Source: Geothrix sp. PMB-07
GTDB taxonomy: Bacteria > Acidobacteriota > Holophagae > Holophagales > Holophagaceae
Assembly: GCF_030758935.1 (NCBI RefSeq)
Contig: NZ_CP132333.1
Span: 372,001 to 436,000 of the forward strand
Length of the DNA: 64,000 bases
Reading direction: 5' to 3'
Of the stretch, positions 41,815-51,641 are shown piece after piece; within the stretch, counting starts at the first letter, position 1; every line of letters starts with the position of its first letter. A model generated the notes under the pieces. It ran no database searches. It had not been told where the DNA came from and worked only from the letters and a program-made list of their open reading frames with translations. A program made the position numbers and the translations under genes.

Positions 41815-44800
41815 ATGAAGCATCGTCCTCTGAAACAGCTCTGCGGGCTATTAGCCTCCGCAGCGATCGCCCTGGTGCTGATCGGTTGTAACGGGAAGGC
41901 CGGCCAGAACGGCACGAACGGAACAAACGGCACCCCGGGCACGCCTGGCGCCAGCTACGCCGCTGACATCACCACGTATTCGGCGGATGACTGGGCCGCT
42001 CTCACCCTCAAGGGCACCATCACCAAGGTCACCACGGGCGCTCAGACCGTCGTGAACTTCACGGTCACCGATGGCCACAACGTGCCCGTCAAGGGCTTCG
42101 GCCAGTGGACTTCCAAAGCCAGCACGGCGCTGTATGCCAGCTACCCGAACCTTGGCTTCTCCATTGCGAAGCTGGTTCCCGGAACGGCCAACAGCCCCGA
42201 CCGCTGGGTCAACTACATCGTGACCACGGTTCCCACGGTTGCAGCCCCCACCGCCTGGAACCCCACCAAGCCCACCACCGACAACACCGGCACCCTGGTG
42301 GACAACGGCGATGGCACCTACGTCTACACCTTCCGCCACGACATCACCCAGGCCACGGCCCAGCTGGCCGCCTATGCCTACACGGGCAACAACGTGCAGG
42401 CCGACCTGGATGACGTGAGCTATCAGCCCACCCTCACCCACCGGGTCACCTTGTATGTGGGTGGTGTGGCCCGCAACACCGGTTCCGCCCTCGCCGGCGA
42501 CCGCTCCTTCAACACCGCCGATGGTTCCGACAGCGGCGTGGGTGGCGTCTACATCCTCAACCCCGCCAACGACGTCTATGACTTTGTCCCGGGCACCACT
42601 GGCGCCGGGGCGGAATTGGCCACGTCCGGTAAGGAAATCACCTCCGTCGACAAGTGCTTCACCTGCCATGCGAAGTTCGAGTTCCATGCGGGCGGTCGCC
42701 AGGACACCCGCTACTGCGTGGTCTGCCATACCGACCAGCGCAAGTACGGCATCAAGGATGCCACCGTCACCGTGACAGCCGGTGCCGCTGCTGACCACTC
42801 CCAGGACACCATCACCACCATCGTGTCTGGCAAGTCCACCGAGAGTGGCAAGTTCCGCGGTCGTGCCACGGGCGACTTCACCAGCTTCATCCACCGCCTC
42901 CACCGGGGCGAGGATCTGGCTGTCACGGGCTATGGATACGCCAGCCTCGCCTTTGATGCCACGTATCCCCAGGATCAGCGCAACTGCGTGAAGTGCCACA
43001 CCAATTCCACCGCCACCCCCCAGGGTGACAACTGGTTCAACAAGCCCAGCCGCATGGCCTGTGGCGGCTGCCACGACAAGATCGACTTCGCGACCGGCTA
43101 CGGTCACTGGGCCGGCACTGGCGGCGCTGCGGCTCCCCAGGTCGATGACACCAACTGTGCGGGCTGCCACTCGGCCGCCTACATCAAGGCCGACCACGTG
43201 CCCTTGGTCGCCCCCAACCCCAACAACTCTTGGTTGGTGAGCGGCGGCAACGCCAACACCAACGCTTCCTTCGTGGCTGCTTTCCCCAATGCCCTGCCGG
43301 CCCCGGCCAAGTACATCACCTGGGACCTCAGCAGCGTGACCATCAACGCCAGCCAGCAGCCGGTCATCAAGTTCCGGTTCATGGACAGCACGCCCACTCT
43401 CGCTGCCACCCCTGGCCCCGCTGTGCCCATCGTTTTCAACGCCCAGCCTGCGGCTGCTGACAACACAGTGGAACTCTTCACTCTGCCTGACGGTACCCAG
43501 TTCGTGGGCGGCCCTAGCCTCTACCTTTCCTTCGCCATGCCCCAGGATGGCATCGCCACCCCGGCGGATCCGAACGCCACGGTCAGCATCTACCTCCGCA
43601 ATGCTTGGAATAAGACGGCTACTGCGCCTGGTGTCGCCACGTTCACTTTCGATGCAGCCTCCGGCTACTACACCGCTACGTTGACCGGCTATAAGATCCC
43701 GACCAACGCCAGCCTGATTTCCGGTGGCATCGGCTACACCTATGGCTTGACCAGCACCCAGCCCCTCACCCAGATCAGCAACCTCAGTGCCGGGTTGCCG
43801 CCCTGGATGACCCACATGTTTGACTACATCCCCAAGACCGCGGCCCTCGGCACCGGCCAGGGTGGACTCTCTGTGCCTCCGCCCAATGTCTGGAAAGTCA
43901 TCGCCAGCCTGCCCACAGGCTTCCCTCAGACGGGTGTTGATTCCAAGAATAATCCCGTGGGTCCGGCGAATACTCCCCGTCGCAAGATCGTGGATGATGC
44001 CAAGTGCAACGCCTGCCACGGCAAGCTCGGTGTGTTTACCTCCAAGGTCTTCCACGCGGGTCAGCGCAACAACTCCGACACCTGCGTCTGGTGCCACAAC
44101 ACTGACCGCGTCAACAGCGGTTGGGGCGTGAACATCAAGGATGCTGTGCACGCGATTCACGGCGCCGGCAAGCGGATGAACAAGTACTCATGGGAAGCCA
44201 CCGCTGGGGATAAGTACTGGAACACGACCTACCCCAGCCCGCTCAACAACTGCGAAATCTGCCACGTGGCCGGGTCCTACGACTTTGCCAACGCTCTGGT
44301 CGGTTCCACCAACGGCCTGCCCGCGGTTCTGCCCAACCTGCTCTGGACCACCGTTGCAACGTCGGACAATGTCAACCTGCTCCCCAACAGCACCACTCTG
44401 AACATGGCTGCTGGCAAGGCTCCCGTTGGCTACCCTGCACTGAGCGCCACGACCTATGTCATCAAGACGGGGAATGAGACTGTGCTCCCGACCGACAAGG
44501 TTCTGTCGCCCTTCGTGACCCCTGGCACTGACTATGGCATTGGCTTCATCGCCAACTACGCCGCAGCGAATGTCACAGCGGTAACCGTTCAGGCTGCCGG
44601 AACCACGCTGGTGAACTCGCCCTACGTGGGCGCCTGCACCGGTTGCCACGACAGCAACGTCGCTCTGGACCACATGCGCGCCATGGGTGGTTCCTTCTAC
44701 GTCACCCGTAGCTCTGTCATCGACCCTGCCACCAGCACCTTCGATGTCAAGAAGCAGGAACAGTGCTTCATCTGCCACGGTTCCGGCAAGGTTGCGGATG

Positions 44801-44829
44801 TGCAGAAGGTCCACATGAACTTCAAGTGA
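41815..44829 (+). CDS. OmcA/MtrC-family decaheme c-type cytochrome lipoprotein
   Basis: The 1004-residue product has a classic lipobox (VLIGC, Cys25), then seven collagen-like GXX triplets (residues 27-47), then beta-rich domains alternating with two heme groups. Ten CXXCH sites are present: CFTCH, CVVCH, CVKCH, CGGCH, CAGCH in the first pentaheme domain and CNACH, CVWCH, CEICH, CTGCH, CFICH in the second. This split-pentaheme plan is that of MtrC/OmcA, extracellular terminal reductases for iron oxides and electrodes. It is larger than those (about 670-735). The CX8C disulfide known in MtrC is absent. It closes the porin-cytochrome cluster and is followed by a terminator. Confidence 0.93.
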   Translation: MKHRPLKQLCGLLASAAIALVLIGCNGKAGQNGTNGTNGTPGTPGASYAADITTYSADDWAALTLKGTITKVTTGAQTVVNFTVTDGHNVPVKGFGQWTSKASTALYASYPNLGFSIAKLVPGTANSPDRWVNYIVTTVPTVAAPTAWNPTKPTTDNTGTLVDNGDGTYVYTFRHDITQATAQLAAYAYTGNNVQADLDDVSYQPTLTHRVTLYVGGVARNTGSALAGDRSFNTADGSDSGVGGVYILNPANDVYDFVPGTTGAGAELATSGKEITSVDKCFTCHAKFEFHAGGRQDTRYCVVCHTDQRKYGIKDATVTVTAGAAADHSQDTITTIVSGKSTESGKFRGRATGDFTSFIHRLHRGEDLAVTGYGYASLAFDATYPQDQRNCVKCHTNSTATPQGDNWFNKPSRMACGGCHDKIDFATGYGHWAGTGGAAAPQVDDTNCAGCHSAAYIKADHVPLVAPNPNNSWLVSGGNANTNASFVAAFPNALPAPAKYITWDLSSVTINASQQPVIKFRFMDSTPTLAATPGPAVPIVFNAQPAAADNTVELFTLPDGTQFVGGPSLYLSFAMPQDGIATPADPNATVSIYLRNAWNKTATAPGVATFTFDAASGYYTATLTGYKIPTNASLISGGIGYTYGLTSTQPLTQISNLSAGLPPWMTHMFDYIPKTAALGTGQGGLSVPPPNVWKVIASLPTGFPQTGVDSKNNPVGPANTPRRKIVDDAKCNACHGKLGVFTSKVFHAGQRNNSDTCVWCHNTDRVNSGWGVNIKDAVHAIHGAGKRMNKYSWEATAGDKYWNTTYPSPLNNCEICHVAGSYDFANALVGSTNGLPAVLPNLLWTTVATSDNVNLLPNSTTLNMAAGKAPVGYPALSATTYVIKTGNETVLPTDKVLSPFVTPGTDYGIGFIANYAAANVTAVTVQAAGTTLVNSPYVGACTGCHDSNVALDHMRAMGGSFYVTRSSVIDPATSTFDVKKQEQCFICHGSGKVADVQKVHMNFK

Positions 44830-44884
44830 TGTCTCCTCCAGAGCGCGGTTCGCCGCGCACTGGAACGCTCTGAACAGAAGTACG

Positions 44885-44920
44885 AAACGACCCCGATGCC
44901 TCTGGTGCCGGGGTCGTTTT
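44885..44920 (+). terminator. Intrinsic terminator behind the decaheme gene
   Basis: AAACGACCCCG (44885-44895) pairs with CGGGGTCGTTT (44909-44919), ending in a T run. It closes the porin-cytochrome transcript 55 bases after the stop codon. Confidence 0.88.
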
Positions 44921-45020
44921 CTTGGGGCTCCAGGTTGCCATTCACATGTGACGGGAGTGGCGAAGCCCTGTGCGAACATGAATGATGCTGAACATGAAGG
45001 AACCATTGACGAGGTGCATG

Positions 45021-45536
45021 ATGTCCCGCTTCCCCATCAAGCCCATCCTGGTGATGGCGACCCTGCTGCTGGCTTCTGGCCACGGGCTGTGGGCCCAGGA
45101 ATCCAAGCAAACGGAGGGGCTCCCCAAGGCGGCGCCCCAGGACGCTAAGCCCAAGAAGGCGGCCAAAGAGACTCCGGCTTCGAGCAAGGGCTCGAAAGCC
45201 ACAGACAAGAAACCGGCTAAGCCCAAGGCGAATTACAACGTGGGTGAGGCACCGGCGCCCGTGAAGCCCGCGCCCAAGGAAGCCAAGCCCGCAACCAGGC
45301 CGCGCAGGCCCTCCGCCAAGCCCCCTATGGGCCAGCGTGTGGACATCAACACTGCCAGCAAAGAAGAACTGATGAAGCTTCCGGGTATTTTTGAGGCCGA
45401 AGCGAACAAGATCATCGCCCACCGTCCGTACCGGAGCAAAGCGGGCCTTCTGGTGGATGCGGGTTTGACCGGGGCCCAGTATTTTGGGATCAAGGACCGT
45501 GTCCTGGCGGGTGGAGCGGTGCCTCCAAAGAAGTAA
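45021..45536 (+). CDS. Secreted helix-hairpin-helix (ComEA-like) protein
   Basis: The 171-residue product has a signal peptide (to about residue 26, GLWAQ), a long Lys/Pro/Ala-rich linker (about 27-100), and a C-terminal helix-hairpin-helix domain starting VDINTASKEELMKLPGI, the ComEA signature for DNA binding in competence. GAGG at 45011-45014 favours the ATG at 45021. No other competence gene is nearby; it follows the cytochrome cluster after a terminator and has its own terminator. Binding of extracellular DNA at the cell surface is possible but inferred. Confidence 0.8.
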   Translation: MSRFPIKPILVMATLLLASGHGLWAQESKQTEGLPKAAPQDAKPKKAAKETPASSKGSKATDKKPAKPKANYNVGEAPAPVKPAPKEAKPATRPRRPSAKPPMGQRVDINTASKEELMKLPGIFEAEANKIIAHRPYRSKAGLLVDAGLTGAQYFGIKDRVLAGGAVPPKK

Positions 45537-45570
45537 GGGCCATCATTTCTATTCGTAAAACAAACATTGG

Positions 45571-45597
45571 GAAGCCCCTGTGGGGGCTTTCTTTTTT
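45571..45597 (+). terminator. Intrinsic terminator behind the ComEA-like gene
   Basis: AAGCCCC (45572-45578) and GGGGCTT (45583-45589) with a TGTG loop are followed by TCTTTTTT. It lies 35 bases behind the stop codon. Confidence 0.9.
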
Positions 45598-45626
45598 ACC
45601 AGCGGACACGACTTTAGCCCTGGCAT

Positions 45627-45642
45627 GGTGACGCGCATCACA
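45627..45642 (+). promoter_or_regulatory. CRP-type dyad before the plus-strand Rrf2 gene
   Basis: GGTGA-CGCGCA-TCACA followed by AG keeps both half sites of the NGTGA-N6-TCACAAG pattern. It is 79 bases before the Rrf2 start. A TTGACT lies eight bases further on (45651-45656) as a possible -35, without a clear -10. Confidence 0.6.
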
Positions 45643-45720
45643 AGGCGGTTGACTCGTTAGATTACCGGAGCATCTTCATTGATAAGCTTTGTCATGGCTT
45701 GATCTTTCATGGAGGTTTCG

Positions 45721-46215
45721 ATGCTCCCACTGTCCCAGACCACGGGCTATGCAGTGCGAGCTTTGCGCTGCCTCCAGGAGCCTGGCGGCCACCCTGTGCT
45801 GGTGGAGGAAGTGGCCGAATACACGGGCATTCCCCGCTCGTATCTGTCGAAGCTCATCCACAAGCTGGCCAAGAGGGGCCTGGTGGTGGCCCGGCGTGGG
45901 CACCATGGCGGGGTGGTGCTGGCGCGGCCTTCCACGGAAATCACCCTGGAGGATCTTTCGGAGGCCATCGATGGTGTGGCGTGGCGCAAGCGCTGCCTCA
46001 TGGGCCTGCTGGGCTGCACGGACCACACGCCCTGTGTGCTGCACGAGTTCTGGCACGAGACGCTGGAGCAGATCCTGGCCCGGCTGCGCTCGGTGTCGTT
46101 GGCGGACCTGGCGCAGAACCCGGATCCCGGCGTGGAACGGTTCCGCACCGATCATGGCCTCCTGAACCGAAAGTACCCGGCGGTCGAAGAACGCATGCAC
46201 GCTGGCGTGAACTGA
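45721..46215 (+). CDS. Rrf2-family regulator A
   Basis: The 164-residue product opens MLPLSQTTGYAVRALRCL and has the winged helix PRSYLSKLIHKLAKRGLVVARRGHHGGVVL. Three cysteines in KRCLMGLLGCTDHTPCV (C-X6-C-X5-C) could bind an iron-sulfur cluster. The ATG at 45721 is chosen because GGAGG stands five bases upstream; the ATG at 45709 has none. It faces a close paralogue at 46279-46815 across a shared stem-loop. It lies between the cytochrome cluster and the nifJ operon, so regulation of one of these is plausible. Its promoter region has a CRP-type dyad. Confidence 0.88.
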   Translation: MLPLSQTTGYAVRALRCLQEPGGHPVLVEEVAEYTGIPRSYLSKLIHKLAKRGLVVARRGHHGGVVLARPSTEITLEDLSEAIDGVAWRKRCLMGLLGCTDHTPCVLHEFWHETLEQILARLRSVSLADLAQNPDPGVERFRTDHGLLNRKYPAVEERMHAGVN

Positions 46216-46232
46216 AGGCTGATCGATGAAAA

Positions 46233-46264
46233 GCCAAGAGGCCGCCTTCGGGCGGCCTCTTGGC
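46233..46264 (-). terminator. Strong stem between the two Rrf2 genes
   Basis: GCCAAGAGGCCGCC (46233-46246) and GGCGGCCTCTTGGC (46251-46264) form a 14-pair perfect stem with a stable TTCG loop. On the minus strand it is followed by TTTTC, so it ends the minus-strand Rrf2 gene; on the plus strand no T-run follows. Confidence 0.85.
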
Positions 46265-46278
46265 GTCTGGAAGGGCCT

Positions 46279-46815
46279 TTAAAGGACCTTCTTGACGGGG
46301 GCCTTTCTGGGGGCGGCGGGCTTCTTGGCAGCGGGTTTGGCGGCCTTCTTGGCCCGGGGCTTGGCCTTCCGCTCGGGCAGGGCATCGGCCAGGCGCCAGG
46401 TGCGGCTGTTCTGCTCGAAGGTGCGGATCTCTTCGAGGGAGATATCCTTCAAGCAGCGGTGGATGTGGTCGCGCTCAGCTTTCCAGAAGGTGTGCGAGGG
46501 GCAGGCGCGCTCATCGGAGCAGTCCTTGAAGCCGAGCAGACACTGGTTGCGCCACTCAGAGCCATCCACGGCCTCGGCGATGAGATCGAGCGTGATCTCC
46601 TTGGCGGCCAAGGCCAGCACCACGCCGCCCTTGTTGCCGCGCTTCGCCATGACCAGACCGACTTTCGCGAGCTTGTGGATCATCTTTGAAAGATAGGGCC
46701 GGGGGAAACCGGTGCGGGCGGCCACGTCAACCACGAGTGTGGGTTTGCCGCCTGGATCTTCGAGGCAGCTCATGGCCAGAACCGCATAACCGGAGGACTG
46801 GGACAATGGAAGCAT
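46279..46815 (-). CDS. Rrf2-family regulator B with histone-H1-like tail
   Basis: The 178-residue product is a paralogue of regulator A: MLPLSQSSGYAVLAMSCL, RPYLSKMIHKLAKVGLVMAKRGNKGGVVL, and cysteines in NQCLLGFKDCSDERACP with the same C-X6-C-X5-C spacing. It differs by a C-terminal extension of about 32 residues made of Lys, Ala, Pro and Arg (AKKAAKPAAKKPAAPRK), like bacterial histone-H1-type tails that bind DNA without sequence choice. AGGTGA precedes the ATG at 46815. The palindrome GACGATCGTC lies 48 bases upstream and may be its operator. Confidence 0.87.
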   Translation of the reverse strand: MLPLSQSSGYAVLAMSCLEDPGGKPTLVVDVAARTGFPRPYLSKMIHKLAKVGLVMAKRGNKGGVVLALAAKEITLDLIAEAVDGSEWRNQCLLGFKDCSDERACPSHTFWKAERDHIHRCLKDISLEEIRTFEQNSRTWRLADALPERKAKPRAKKAAKPAAKKPAAPRKAPVKKVL

Positions 46816-46862
46816 GGTCACCTGCACAGATGGATTTAGGGGGATAGTTGCTACAAATGATA

Positions 46863-46872
46863 GACGATCGTC
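46863..46872. promoter_or_regulatory. Palindrome before Rrf2 regulator B
   Basis: GACGATCGTC is a perfect ten-base palindrome 48 bases before the gene, followed on the minus strand side by TTGACC at 46880-46875. It is a candidate operator for one of the Rrf2 proteins. Confidence 0.35.
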
Positions 46873-46914
46873 AGGTCAATCACATCCAAAGACTGTGATT
46901 TCACGCACAATAAG

Positions 46915-46942
46915 CAAGACCCCCAGTCGCCCGGGGGTCTTG
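46915..46942 (-). terminator. Stem-loop behind the DHOD-like gene
   Basis: CAAGACCCCC (46915-46924) and GGGGGTCTTG (46933-46942) pair perfectly over ten bases with an eight-base loop. On the minus strand it lies 17 bases behind the stop of the DHOD-like gene; the following CTTATTG is only weakly T-rich. Confidence 0.7.
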
Positions 46943-46959
46943 TGTGAAAAAAAAGCGTG

Positions 46960-47952
46960 TCAGGGCTTCCATCCGTTGAGGATCCGCATGTAGTTGGCGC
47001 GGGTGAAGGCCTGGGGGTTGGGGGACTTCAAAAGGCTCATGCTGCCCTTGGCCTGGGCCAGGGATTCGTACTCATGCTCTTCCAGCCACTCGGTGAGGGT
47101 GGCGAGGGTCTGAGCGAGACGCTCGGGCCCGTGGATCAGCAGCGCCGACACCATCTGCACGGCATCCGCACCGGCCATCACAGCCTTGAGCGCGCCGATG
47201 CCATCATGCACGCCGCCGGTGACGGCGAGGCTGCCCTTGACGTGGCCGTGCAGCACCGCCAACCAGCGCAGGCGGAGCAGCAGGTCCGAGGGGCCGGACA
47301 GCTGCAGGCTGGGCTCAGCCAGCAGCTCTTCCACGTTGATGTCGGGCTGGAAGAAGCGGTTGAAGAGCACCAGGCCATCGGCGCCCGCCGCTTCCAGCTC
47401 CACGGCGAAATGCGCCAGGGCGGAGAAGAAGGGCGAGAGCTTCACGGCGACGGGAATCTTCACTTCGGACTTCACGGCCTTGACGATGTCGAGCGTGTGC
47501 TTTTCCACGTCGGCGGCGGATTCCTTCGCCTCGGTGGGGATGTAGTAGACGTTGAGCTCGAGGGCGTCGGCGCCGGCATCCTGCAGGAGCTTGGCGTAGT
47601 GCAGCCAGCCGCCGGGTGTGGTGCCGTTCAGCGAGGCGATGACGGGCACCGCCACCGCCTGCTTGATGCGGCGGACCTGCTCCAGATACTTGTCCGGGCC
47701 CAGGCGGAAATCATCGGGGGCGGGGAAGTAGGAGAGGGCCTCGGCGCTGGTGTTGGAAGACAGCGCCATGTCCATGATGGTGCCCTGCTCTTCGCGGGTG
47801 ATCTGCTCCTCGAAGAGGCTGTGCATGACGATGGCTGAGGCGCCGGCGTCTTCGAGGCGCTTCACCATGCCCATGTCGTCAACCATGGGGGAGGCGCCCG
47901 CCATCAGGGGGTGCTTGAGCTTGAGGCCGAGGTAGGTGGTCGAGAGTTTCAT
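46960..47952 (-). CDS. Dihydroorotate-dehydrogenase-like flavoprotein
   Basis: The 330-residue product is a TIM-barrel of the PyrD class: LKLKHPLMAGASPM at the start, VPVIASLNG near 110, DALELNVYY near 135 and AVTGGVHDGIGALKAVMAGADAVQMVSALL near 245-275. This branch, often found beside nifJ, is distinct from true dihydroorotate dehydrogenase, and its substrate is not known. The ATG at 47952 is chosen with AAGGTGA upstream. It is 17 bp behind nifJ on the same strand, so it is probably the last gene of the Nfn-fusion/nifJ operon. Confidence 0.85.
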   Translation of the reverse strand: MKLSTTYLGLKLKHPLMAGASPMVDDMGMVKRLEDAGASAIVMHSLFEEQITREEQGTIMDMALSSNTSAEALSYFPAPDDFRLGPDKYLEQVRRIKQAVAVPVIASLNGTTPGGWLHYAKLLQDAGADALELNVYYIPTEAKESAADVEKHTLDIVKAVKSEVKIPVAVKLSPFFSALAHFAVELEAAGADGLVLFNRFFQPDINVEELLAEPSLQLSGPSDLLLRLRWLAVLHGHVKGSLAVTGGVHDGIGALKAVMAGADAVQMVSALLIHGPERLAQTLATLTEWLEEHEYESLAQAKGSMSLLKSPNPQAFTRANYMRILNGWKP

Positions 47953-47969
47953 GGTCGTCACCTTCAGCT

Positions 47970-51524
<3,555 letters not shown>

Positions 51525-51611
51525 GGTTCACTCCTTCCGGGGATCCTCGGGACCTTGCCGGCAATGGGCATCAGGGCAGGAAACACGTCAATACATGATA
51601 CGGGATGGTCG

Positions 51612-51627
51612 GGTCACTTTCGTCACA
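51612..51627 (-). promoter_or_regulatory. CRP-type dyad before nifJ
   Basis: GGTCA-CTTTCG-TCACA followed by AG keeps the right half TCACAAG exactly; the left half is GGTCA in place of NGTGA. It stands in the 117-base gap between the Nfn-fusion stop and the nifJ start. Confidence 0.45.
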
Positions 51628-51641
51628 AGGCGGGCCAGTGG

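Noticed and set aside
41851-44160. Minus-strand 769-codon frame opposite the decaheme cytochrome
   Set aside because: Antisense to ten CXXCH sites in a well-supported gene; no ribosome site or known domain.
44942-44951. TCACATGTGA palindrome as a further CRP-type site
   Set aside because: The half sites are in the opposite order and without the six-base spacing, so it does not fit the shared motif.
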